Source: Ectobacillus sp. JY-23 (GTDB lineage: Bacteria; Bacillota; Bacilli; Bacillales; Bacillaceae_G). Taken from it: a stretch of 64,000 nt of DNA. Under the pieces are notes generated by a model. It did not search any database. It saw only the letters and a list, made by a program, of their open reading frames with translations, and was not told where the DNA came from. Positions within the stretch are counted from its first letter, which is position 1; the number at the start of each line of letters is the position of its first letter. Both the position numbers and the translations under genes were made by a program. The stretch lies in the NCBI RefSeq assembly GCF_023022965.1, contig NZ_CP095462.1, forward strand, positions 2,832,001-2,896,000, written 5' to 3'. Positions 25,633-32,736 of this stretch are shown one piece after another.

Positions 25633-26330
25633 ACAAGCGAACAATTGTCGCTTCATTTCTTATTCTGATTGTAATTCCATTAACTATTGCTGCAGGGATA
25701 TACCTCCTGAATGATAGGAAATATTATTTAATCAGTCTTTTAATTATTACCTATTCAATGCTTCCATTTGCTATGGTATTTGAAAATAGAAAGCCGCAGG
25801 CACGGGAGCTAATTGTTATTGCGGTTCTTTGTGCTATTGCAGTAGCTGGCCGAGCAGCATTTTTTATGATTCCTCAATTTAAGCCAGTAGTTGCAGTCGT
25901 TATTATAGCTGGTGTGACTTTAGGTGCAGAGAGCGGGTTTTTAGTCGGTGTAATGACAGGTTTTGTGTCAAATTTCTTTTTTGGACAAGGACCTTGGACG
26001 CCTTGGCAAATGTTTTGTTTTGGTATAATCGGTTTTTTAGCAGGTGTGTTGTTTAAGAAAGGAGTTTTATCTAAAAAGAAAGTCGCACTCTGCCTGTTTG
26101 GGGGCTTAGCTACCTTCTTTATTTATGGAGGGATTATTAATCTGGGTTCTTTACTAATGTGGTCGTCAAAACCAACTATGCAAGCTCTAATAGCCACGTA
26201 TATTGCTGGTTTTCCATTTGATTTGGGTCATGCCGCCGCCACTGTCATATTTTTAGCGCTCATCGCTGACACTATGATTGAAAAGATAGACCGAATTAAG
26301 AAGAAGTATGGTTTAGTAGAACCCAATTAA
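25602..26330 (+). CDS. ECF transporter S component, probable cobalamin-specific
   Basis: Substrate-binding membrane subunit (242 aa) with about six hydrophobic helices and the S-component pattern: RELIVIAVLCAIAVAGRAAF near 66-85, then GAESGFLVGVMTGFVSNFFFGQGPWTPWQMFCFG, where GxxxGxxxG and GPWTPWQM are typical of cobalamin/CbrT-like S components as I recall them. Its start lies 31 bases inside the ATPase gene. Because the operon is under cobalamin riboswitches, the ligand is probably cobalamin or a precursor such as cobinamide. The S family could not be confirmed without a search. Confidence 0.85.
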   Translation: MLSTSHSAKLNKRTIVASFLILIVIPLTIAAGIYLLNDRKYYLISLLIITYSMLPFAMVFENRKPQARELIVIAVLCAIAVAGRAAFFMIPQFKPVVAVVIIAGVTLGAESGFLVGVMTGFVSNFFFGQGPWTPWQMFCFGIIGFLAGVLFKKGVLSKKKVALCLFGGLATFFIYGGIINLGSLLMWSSKPTMQALIATYIAGFPFDLGHAAATVIFLALIADTMIEKIDRIKKKYGLVEPN

Positions 26331-26503
26331 ATTAGAGGGAACGACAAAATTTATGTTATAGGCCAAAAAGTCTCAGCTCTTTATCTAATTTTACATGCTG
26401 AACTTGATTAAAAGAGAAGGAAGTAGAACGTTCTGTTAATCTTGATGTAAGAAAGTTTGTTTGTATAAAAAATCTCATTATCCTGTTCTTTGATGTAGAA
26501 AAT

Positions 26504-26531
26504 CAGGCTTGCCAGTTATATGGCAAGCCTG
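26504..26531 (-). terminator. Hairpin near end of island
   Basis: CAGGCTTGCCA-GTTATA-TGGCAAGCCTG, an 11-bp perfect stem just downstream of the minus-strand nuclease-like pseudogene; on that strand it is followed by ATTTTC, a weak T tract. Confidence 0.6.
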
Positions 26532-26537
26532 GAAATT

Positions 26538-27082
26538 CTAATTTAATATATCATCCTCAGCAAGAAATTGAGGATAGATAAAGTTCGAATATTCTGTTTC
26601 GTAGATTTCAATCGCTTTTTCAGTCTTTTGAAGGAAGCAGCCTAATCCGATGATTTCACTAACTGCTTTGCTTAATTGCTTCTCAATAGCTTCATTACTA
26701 ATTCGAATTGTATGATATCCTAATCGACTATGGACTACCATTCTTTTTCGATCCTTCTCCATCTGTTCAGCTGTTTGATGATACGGTCATCAACCTCAAT
26801 AATTATTTTAGCTGGTCGAAAATATTCTTTGATTAATCCATCTACTGTAGTGTTGCTAATTGCAACCTGTGGTTCAAAATCCAATCCTAATCGTATTAAT
26901 TCTCCTGCTAACAATAATTCATGCTCTGTAGGAGTCTTTTGAGTTTGTTTTAATAAACAGTAACTCTTATAATTGAAAAACACTTCTAACATTGTCATTG
27001 CCCCTTTACAGATACTTAATGATGTAAGACAAAGACAAACGGCTACTACATCTGTGAATTTTTTCTGCGACCTGCTATCCAC
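26538..27082 (-). pseudogene. Frameshifted endonuclease-like (DUF559/VSR-like) protein
   Basis: Two minus-strand frames meet at about 26,740-26,760 and read as one protein only if a frameshift is allowed: the upstream part ends with YFRPAKIIIEVDDRIIKQLNR and the downstream part continues EKDRKRMVVHSRLGYHTIRISNEAIEK. The order hydrophobic strand-E-V-D, then K-x-x-D-R-x-R, then G-Y-x-x-I-R-I-S-N-E matches the restriction-endonuclease-like fold of DUF559/very-short-patch-repair-like proteins. The likely original start is the internal ATG preceding LEVFFNYKSYCLLK. Probably inactive; a sequencing indel is possible. Confidence 0.6.
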
Positions 27083-27173
27083 GCATATGGAGAACGTAGC
27101 ACAACTTCTTCTAAAAGAGAAATAACTTATTTATAGTTCAAAACAAAAAACTGTCACATTTTATTAGATAGTC

Positions 27174-27214
27174 AAAAGGCATGATTCCATGTACGATGGA
27201 ATCATGCCTTTTCT
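27174..27214. terminator. Strong bidirectional terminator
   Basis: AAAAGGCATGATTCCAT-GTACG-ATGGAATCATGCCTTTT: 17-bp perfect stem with A and T tracts on the two sides. Confidence 0.85.
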
Positions 27215-27268
27215 TTGAACAGTGCCCTGTACTGTAAGAAAGGCGAATATACGTCCTGGGGGATACGA

Positions 27269-28132
27269 ATGATAAAAATTATGGCTGATTCAACATGTGA
27301 TTTATCTGATGAAGTACTGGAAAGGTACGATATCAGCTTAGCGCCATTAACTATAGATATAGGCGGAAAAATATATAGAGACAGAATAGATATTCAGCCA
27401 GATGAGTTTTATGGAATGTTGGAAGCGCTCCCTGAATTTCCGACTACGGGGATGCCGAGTCCCGCGGAGTATTTGAAGATTATGAAGGAGGCCGTCGAGA
27501 GCGGCTATAAAGAAGTGTTATGTATATGCATGTCGAGCGGTACAAGCGGTGCGTATCAGTCAGCTGTGTTGGCTAAGGATTACTTCTTGGAGGAGCAGCC
27601 AGGCTCACATGTGAAAATACATGTAGTAGATTCAAAGTGTATGAGCCATGGAAGTGGCTGGCTGGTTCTGAAAAGCGCCATGATGAGAGAAAAGGGAGCT
27701 TCGTTTGAGGAGCTCGTAAGCTTTAATGAAAGCTTTAAGAAAAAAGTGAAGCATTTCCTATCTGTGGATGACCTCAATCATTTGATTAAAAGCGGCAGAC
27801 TAAGCAATACTAGTGCGATTATAGGAAAAATTTTAATGATTAAACCGATTATGAGCATGAAGGATGGAAGAGGAGTGATAGTCGGAAAGGAAAGAGGACT
27901 GAAAAGAGTGCTCAAGCACTATGTCCAAGAGTTTATCAAACGAAATGATGCAACTGTCACAGATTTTATCATCATCGGTTATACATCCGATAAGACGATT
28001 GCCGAAAACCTAAAAGCGCTTCTGCAAAAGGATACAGATTTCTCAGGAGAGATCCATATCATGCAGATGGGTGTGTCTGTGGGCACTCATGTTGGCTTAG
28101 GTGCGATATCTATGTTTTTTGTGGAGAAGTAA
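27269..28132 (+). CDS. DegV-family fatty-acid-binding protein
   Basis: DegV protein (287 aa, the usual length) that binds long-chain fatty acids in a two-domain fold and, in Firmicutes with FakA, presents them for phosphorylation. The family start IMADSTCDLSDE is seen at once, followed by SSGTSGAYQSAVLA with the Ser/Thr that contacts the carboxylate, and SVDDLNHLIKSGRLSNT and KPIMSMKDGRG in the second domain. ATG 27269 has GGGGGA upstream; the frame extends 18 codons further over the preceding hairpin region and is not used. The gene stands alone between terminators. Confidence 0.93.
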   Translation: MIKIMADSTCDLSDEVLERYDISLAPLTIDIGGKIYRDRIDIQPDEFYGMLEALPEFPTTGMPSPAEYLKIMKEAVESGYKEVLCICMSSGTSGAYQSAVLAKDYFLEEQPGSHVKIHVVDSKCMSHGSGWLVLKSAMMREKGASFEELVSFNESFKKKVKHFLSVDDLNHLIKSGRLSNTSAIIGKILMIKPIMSMKDGRGVIVGKERGLKRVLKHYVQEFIKRNDATVTDFIIIGYTSDKTIAENLKALLQKDTDFSGEIHIMQMGVSVGTHVGLGAISMFFVEK

Positions 28133-28165
28133 GCAGAGTGGTAACGTGAATACAATGAATTGGCG

Positions 28166-28197
28166 GGAGTAAGGCAGGTATTTGCCTTACTCCTTTT
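28166..28197 (+). terminator. Intrinsic terminator after degV
   Basis: GGAGTAAGGCA-GGTAT-TTGCCTTACTCC stem followed by TTTT. Confidence 0.85.
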
Positions 28198-28263
28198 GAT
28201 GACTGTAGTTATAATTTCTGTAAGAAGGTTTTAACGGACATCCTGTCATTACATCTTTTAAAG

Positions 28264-28300
28264 ATAAAAACAGAAAGGCTGTCGGAAATCTCCTGACAGC
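28264..28300 (-). terminator. Terminator after aldo/keto reductase gene
   Basis: GCTGTC...GACAGC stem (28278-28300); on the minus strand it is followed by CTTTCTGTTTTT. Lies 16 bases past the stop of the reductase. Confidence 0.55.
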
Positions 28301-28316
28301 ACAGGGTTAAGCTATA

Positions 28317-29252
28317 TTATTTAGCTAGTATTTTTTCAACAGCAACCAAATCCTCTGGTAATAAGGTTAAAGAATCTGCTTTTATATTTTCTTTTACTTG
28401 ATCAGCTCGTTTACCACCAGGTATCACTGTATCAACACCTTTTTGTGAAAGTAACCATGCTAAGGCCAGATTTGATAAACTAGTTCCTTTCTCATTCGCA
28501 ATTACTTTTAATTCTTCAACCTTATTTAAATTGTTTAAAAATGTTTCTGGTTGAAATAAGGGCTCTCCTTTTCTCCAATCCCCATCTTTTAAGTGCAATG
28601 AACTGTTGTATTTTCCACCTAAAATGCCAAATGCCAATGGTCCATAAGGGATAAACGAGATATTATGCTCTCTACTATAAGGTAATAGGTCTTTTTCTGC
28701 TGAACGGTCTAACATGTTATAAGGTGATTGAATAACATCAATATGATTATGTTGATTAGCTTCTTTCAACTGGTTTAGAGTAACATTGGAAATACCGATA
28801 GCACCGATTTTGCCTTCTTCTTTTAAACGAGCTAATTCACCTATTGCTTCAACTAATGGTGTTTTGTTATCTGGGTAATGTAAGTAATATAAATCAATGT
28901 AGTCCGTTTGGAGTCTCTTTAAACTGTTTTCAACAGCCGAGCGTAGATACTCTGGTTTATTGTTAATACGTGTAGTATTATCATCTAACTTTTCAACAGC
29001 TCCTTTAGTAGCAAGTGTAATTTCAGAACGATGAGGTTTAATAACCTCACCTACTAATTCTTCAGATCGTCCAAACCCGTATACGTCAGCCGTATCAATA
29101 AAAGTGATGCCTAAATGGAGCGCTTCTTTCACTAAGTTTCTTCCTTGTTTCTCATCTAAATCTGTAAATAAATTATGACCACCTACTGCGTTGGTTCCTA
29201 AACCTATTTGTGTTACTTGCAAATTAGCTTTATCTAAAAGAGTCTTTTTCAT
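28317..29252 (-). CDS. Aldo/keto reductase
   Basis: NAD(P)H-dependent oxidoreductase of 311 aa with the AKR barrel. Catalytic Asp and Tyr are in FIDTADVYGFGRSEE, the Lys in EITLATKGAV, and the His in DYIDLYYLHYPD; the C-terminal cofactor loop is VIPGGKRADQVKENI. Substrate unknown; sequence style is that of the YhdN/general aldo/keto reductases. ATG at 29252 follows AGGAGGACATATAA. It is transcribed in the same direction as the ArsR-type gene just upstream but separated by that gene's terminator, with an inverted repeat between, so it is probably a target of that regulator. Confidence 0.93.
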   Translation of the reverse strand: MKKTLLDKANLQVTQIGLGTNAVGGHNLFTDLDEKQGRNLVKEALHLGITFIDTADVYGFGRSEELVGEVIKPHRSEITLATKGAVEKLDDNTTRINNKPEYLRSAVENSLKRLQTDYIDLYYLHYPDNKTPLVEAIGELARLKEEGKIGAIGISNVTLNQLKEANQHNHIDVIQSPYNMLDRSAEKDLLPYSREHNISFIPYGPLAFGILGGKYNSSLHLKDGDWRKGEPLFQPETFLNNLNKVEELKVIANEKGTSLSNLALAWLLSQKGVDTVIPGGKRADQVKENIKADSLTLLPEDLVAVEKILAK

Positions 29253-29290
29253 TTATATGTCCTCCTATAAAATAATACTAGTGTTCTAGT

Positions 29291-29308
29291 GTTCGATAAA
29301 AATCGAAC
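29291..29308 (-). promoter_or_regulatory. Inverted repeat, candidate ArsR operator
   Basis: GTTCGAT-AAAA-ATCGAAC, 7-bp arms, about 40 bases before the reductase start, with direct CTAGTGTTC repeats beside it. Position and symmetry fit an operator for the adjacent ArsR-family protein. Confidence 0.45.
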
Positions 29309-29353
29309 TATGTTGAATACTAACATGCTTTTTTTCATTTGACAATAAAAAAG

Positions 29354-29383
29354 AAAAAGCTCTAGATAAACTAGAACTTTTTC
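29354..29383 (-). terminator. Intrinsic terminator after the ArsR gene
   Basis: On the minus strand GAAAAAGTTCTAG-TTTAT-CTAGAGCTTTTTC followed by TTTTTTATT. Overlaps the last bases of the gene. Confidence 0.8.
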
Positions 29384-29699
29384 AATAAGATTCAGGATCC
29401 GTAGCAAGAACCATTTCCATTAATCCTGGAAACTTTTTGTTCAAATCCTCCGTTCTGATAGAGTAAAAATGTTGAGAACCTTCCACACGTACCTTGATGA
29501 TACCAGATTCTCTTAATGTTTTTATATGGTGAGAAACAGTAGATTTTGCAATGTTAAATTCATAAGAATAATACGTACACACTTCTTCACCTTTGGTTGC
29601 TATACTCCTTACAATCCTTAATCTATTTGGATCACTTAAAGCGTGAAGAACTTTAGATAACTGTAAATTTTCAATTGGTGGATGGTTGGGTATTCTCAT
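29382..29699 (-). CDS. ArsR-family transcriptional regulator
   Basis: Winged helix protein of 105 aa. The DNA-binding core is LSKVLHALSDPNRLRIVRSI, then NIAKSTVSHHIKTLRESGII (recognition helix) and the wing KVRVEGSQHFYSIR. No metal-binding ELCVCDL motif is present; the equivalent position reads GEEVCTYYSYEFN, so it probably does not sense arsenic and could respond to another signal through the Cys. Upstream of, and likely repressing, the aldo/keto reductase gene. Start ATG at 29699 is weakly supported by a ribosome binding site. Confidence 0.88.
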   Translation of the reverse strand: MRIPNHPPIENLQLSKVLHALSDPNRLRIVRSIATKGEEVCTYYSYEFNIAKSTVSHHIKTLRESGIIKVRVEGSQHFYSIRTEDLNKKFPGLMEMVLATDPESY

Positions 29700-29896
29700 A
29701 CGCTATATTATATCGTTTAATGTCTTGAAAGTAAAATGTAGCTTCTGCTGACAATATAGCTTATAGTGCATGCGTCATAACGAACAACTACGTATTATCC
29801 CAGCAAAATAGGGGAATTTAACTGTAATTCATAACAAATGCTTCTCATCGTGGAAAGTACGCTAAAAACAGCTTGTTAGGATAGGAGGATTCCTGT

Positions 29897-31120
29897 TTGA
29901 AATTAGAAGATATCTTAGCCGCAAGAGATAAATTAAAAAGTGTTGTCCATATGACGCCGCTCGATTATTCAAGGACGTTTAGTAATCTTTCAAAGAATGA
30001 AGTGTATTTAAAGCTGGAGAATCTGCAAAAAACAGGTTCTTTTAAAGTGAGAGGCTCTTATAATAAGTTGGCCTCTCTAGCTAGAGAAGAGCTGGAAAAA
30101 GGAGTAGTGGCAGCTTCTGCTGGGAATCATGCGCAGGGTGTTGCGTATTCGAGTCAAATGCTTGGCATACCTTGTACGATTGTGATGCCTAAGGGGGCGC
30201 CGCTGAGTAAGGTGCTTGCGACGAGGGAGTATGGTGCTAAGGTTATATTGGAAGGAGAGGTTTTTGATGAGGCTCTTGCCTATGCCTTGGCCTACTGCGA
30301 TCAAATTGGAGGCACGTTTATTCATGCATTTGATGATGAGGAAGTCATTGTGGGGCAAGGGACGGTTGGCGTTGAAATTATGGAGCAGCTGCCGGATGTG
30401 GATGCGATTATTTGTCCTGTCGGCGGCGGCGGTCTGATTGCGGGCGTGGCTATGGCTGCGAAGCAAATGAACCCGCATGTGGCTGTGTACGGTGTGCAAA
30501 CTCTTGCTTGTCCTAGCATGAAAACCTCCTTATTAGCGAAAAAACCCGTGATGGTGGAAGCAACTCCAACGATGGCAGATGGGATAGCTGTAAAAAAGCC
30601 CGGAAACAAAACGTTTGAGGTGATCAAAGACTATGTGGATGACATCGTGTGTGTCGATGAGATGGAGATTGCGCGAACGATGCTTTTGGTGCTAGAACGA
30701 AATAAGCTGTTAGTCGAAGGCTCAGGTGCGAGCTCGCTAGCTGCGCTTATTTACGCCAAATTACCTGTAGCAGGTAAAAAAGTAACGGCTGTTTTAAGCG
30801 GTGGAAATGTGGATGTTAACTTTATCGCAAGAATCATCGAACGTGGCTTGGTGGAATCGGGACGGTATGCGCATTTTTCGATCCCATTAAAAGATAAGCC
30901 GGGCGAGCTTGAAAAGGTGTTGCATTCGATTACTGGTTTACATGCGAATGTGCAGGATATCAGCCTTGAGCATATCGGCAAGCATATTTATCCTGGATTT
31001 TCTCAGCTTGAAATTTCTGTTGAAACAAAGGACCAGGAGCATATCGAGCGGTTACATAACGATTTAAAAAGCAAGGGATATCATGTACAAATTGATGGTA
31101 CTCTTTTTGAAAATATGTGA
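29897..31120 (+). CDS. ilvA: Threonine dehydratase (threonine ammonia-lyase)
   Basis: PLP enzyme (407 aa) converting L-threonine to 2-oxobutyrate, the first step of isoleucine synthesis or a catabolic route. The Schiff-base lysine is Lys50 in KTGSFKVRGSYNKL; the phosphate-binding glycine loop is PVGGGGLIAGVAMA, and AASAGNHAQGVAYSS is typical. A single ACT-like domain lies at about 330-405 (FSIPLKDKPGELEKVLHSI). This length and single ACT domain resemble the YwlA/TdcB-like catabolic form more than the 420-aa B. subtilis IlvA. TTG start 29897 is preceded by AGGAGG. No T-box or other leader is seen in the 190 bases upstream. Confidence 0.93.
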   Translation: MKLEDILAARDKLKSVVHMTPLDYSRTFSNLSKNEVYLKLENLQKTGSFKVRGSYNKLASLAREELEKGVVAASAGNHAQGVAYSSQMLGIPCTIVMPKGAPLSKVLATREYGAKVILEGEVFDEALAYALAYCDQIGGTFIHAFDDEEVIVGQGTVGVEIMEQLPDVDAIICPVGGGGLIAGVAMAAKQMNPHVAVYGVQTLACPSMKTSLLAKKPVMVEATPTMADGIAVKKPGNKTFEVIKDYVDDIVCVDEMEIARTMLLVLERNKLLVEGSGASSLAALIYAKLPVAGKKVTAVLSGGNVDVNFIARIIERGLVESGRYAHFSIPLKDKPGELEKVLHSITGLHANVQDISLEHIGKHIYPGFSQLEISVETKDQEHIERLHNDLKSKGYHVQIDGTLFENM

Positions 31121-31215
31121 GAAAATTATCTTCTTTTGTTTCCCTTTTCATATGTGCACATCCCGCTGAAATACGAATAAATAATATAGTAAAATACCCT
31201 TTATTGTATAGTTTA

Positions 31216-31244
31216 TTGACACTATTGGGAATAGAAGATATAAT
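31216..31244 (+). promoter_or_regulatory. Perfect consensus sigma-A promoter
   Basis: TTGACA, 17-base spacer, TATAAT. Predicted transcription start about 31251, giving an unusually long leader of about 250 bases before the next gene. Confidence 0.85.
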
Positions 31245-31250
31245 TTTGAA

Positions 31251-31423
31251 AAAAGATTTGAGAGATATTACGTTATATATCTTGATGCTTTAGCATGTTG
31301 TTAAATAGGATTTGACAGCATGAAAAAGCAAGCAGTCTTTATACCGATGTAAGCGTTTATACGCGTACGGTATTTTAGGGAGATCTTTAAAAGACGTCAG
31401 GCTCGTTAAAGATAAACCGACAA
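31251..31423 (+). promoter_or_regulatory. Structured leader of unknown type
   Basis: About 170 bases between a consensus promoter and a terminator. Hairpins seen by eye: GCGT-TTAT-ACGC (about 31353-31364) and ATCTTTAA...TTAAAGAT (31383-31413). I do not recognise a known riboswitch or T-box: no AGGGTGGNACCGCG block and no B12, SAM, lysine or purine signatures. It might be an uncharacterised attenuator. Confidence 0.45.
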
Positions 31424-31477
31424 TTCAGGAAAGCAGTGGTGTTCCATCACTGTTCCTAAATTGTCGGTTTTTTTATT
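31424..31477 (+). terminator. Terminator in the leader before the zinc-ribbon gene
   Basis: AAACCGACAATT ... AATTGTCGGTTT long stem enclosing CAGTG...CACTG, followed by TTTTTT. It lies inside the leader, about 30 bases before the start of the downstream gene, so it is an attenuator rather than an end-of-gene terminator. Confidence 0.8.
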
Positions 31478-31507
31478 TCAAGATTTCAAATCGGAGGGGG
31501 AGCTGTG

Positions 31508-32365
31508 ATGAACAAAAAAGAAATCATTCACACCTTTTTTAATCGCAGAATTGGTGTTTTAGCTACGATGCATCATAAGGAAAAAGTGATGTCACCCCTG
31601 TTAGAAGAACAGCTTGGGATTAAGATAAAAGTACCAATAAATCTAGACACAGATCAGTTTGGCACATTTACCCGCGATATTGAGAGGGTAGGAGATCAGG
31701 CAGAGACCGCCAAGCTGAAAGCGAGGTATGCGATAGAGTTGTCAGGTGAGACGCTAGCTATAGCAAGTGAAGGTGTATTTGGCCCCCACCCTGTCATGCC
31801 CTGGCTTCCATATAATCGCGAAATGGTGTTCTTACTGGATCAAGAGAATAAGTTTGAACTATTTGGGGAAGCAATTACAACAGATACAAATTATCAGTAT
31901 CTTCCGATGAAAAGTCGTGAGGAGGCGTATGCATTCTGTGAAGCAGTTGGATTTCCAGAGCATGCGGTCGTTGTAAGAGCCAATCACGAAATCATAAAGG
32001 GCATTATAGAAAAAGAACAGTTGGATGAAGTTATGACGTATATGCAAAACAAGTATAGCAATGAAGAAGTTATTATTGAGACCGACATGCGTGCATTATA
32101 CAATCCAACTAGAATGAAGCATATACAGGCAGCCACTGAGGATTTGATACGGAAGATATACAGCCTTTGCTCAGGATGTTCTTATCCTGGGTTTGAGGTA
32201 GTGGAAAGAAGAGAGGGGCTTTTATGTAGGTGCTGTGGGCTCAAAACAAAGCTAATACAAGCAGAGATTTATAGGTGTAAGAAGTGCGGAGAGATTGAGG
32301 AAAGACTATATCCAAGCGGTAAGCAATTTGCCGATCCGTCTCAATGCTTTTTTTGTAACCCTTAG
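31508..32365 (+). CDS. Unrecognised protein with two C-terminal zinc ribbons
   Basis: Protein of 285 aa; ATG at 31508 has GGAGGGGGAG upstream, and an alternative GTG is three bases earlier. Residues 1-200 contain no enzyme motif I can name: RRIGVLATMHHKEKVMSPLLE and FGTFTRDIERVGDQAETAKLKAR are well-formed alpha/beta sequence, and GVFGPHPVMPWLPYNREMVFL is notable. The C-terminus has paired cysteines CSGC, CRCCG, CKKC and CFFC, which would fold as two zinc ribbons. It may belong to the DUF6671 group, but I am not sure. It heads a three-gene unit with isocitrate dehydrogenase, behind an attenuator leader. Confidence 0.75.
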   Translation: MNKKEIIHTFFNRRIGVLATMHHKEKVMSPLLEEQLGIKIKVPINLDTDQFGTFTRDIERVGDQAETAKLKARYAIELSGETLAIASEGVFGPHPVMPWLPYNREMVFLLDQENKFELFGEAITTDTNYQYLPMKSREEAYAFCEAVGFPEHAVVVRANHEIIKGIIEKEQLDEVMTYMQNKYSNEEVIIETDMRALYNPTRMKHIQAATEDLIRKIYSLCSGCSYPGFEVVERREGLLCRCCGLKTKLIQAEIYRCKKCGEIEERLYPSGKQFADPSQCFFCNP

Positions 32366-32403
32366 CTACAAGCAATGAGAAACTGATGATAAAGGAGTAT
32401 GTA

Positions 32404-32694
32404 ATGAGTACAAACTTAGAGAATTTTGTAAAACAGACGATTGCTGAAATAGACAATTATGATAAGGAACATCTAAAGTGCATCAGACAAGTAGTAGCAA
32501 AAGCCATTGATTTTTATAAGTTTAAGTCTTATGAGCGAATGGAAGAGACCGTACAGGGGCTCGTACCATTTATCTATATATACTCTATGGCGGAGGAAAA
32601 CCTTTTATCTAAAATCGCGGGATTTGCGGCAGGGAGTGATAGAGATTTTGATATTGAAGAGGTGTATGAGGGGCGTGTCATAAGAGAGTATTAA
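32404..32694 (+). CDS. Small hypothetical protein
   Basis: Protein of 96 aa from ATG 32404 (AAAGGAG upstream). Mostly helical and charged: NLENFVKQTIAEIDNYDKEH, VAKAIDFYKFKSYERMEETV, then a short hydrophobic segment LVPFIYIYSMAEENLL. No membrane helix, signal peptide or known motif. Lies 38 bases after the zinc-ribbon gene and 42 before isocitrate dehydrogenase, in one operon. Confidence 0.65.
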   Translation: MSTNLENFVKQTIAEIDNYDKEHLKCIRQVVAKAIDFYKFKSYERMEETVQGLVPFIYIYSMAEENLLSKIAGFAAGSDRDFDIEEVYEGRVIREY

Positions 32695-32736
32695 GTCAGA
32701 CAGTAGAAACAACTAATCTATGGGGGGAGAATAGTC

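Noticed and set aside
31251-31477. T-box or SAM riboswitch in front of the zinc-ribbon operon
   Set aside because: No conserved T-box sequence (AGGGTGGNACCGCG) or known aptamer blocks; downstream genes are not amino-acid synthesis or tRNA ligase genes.
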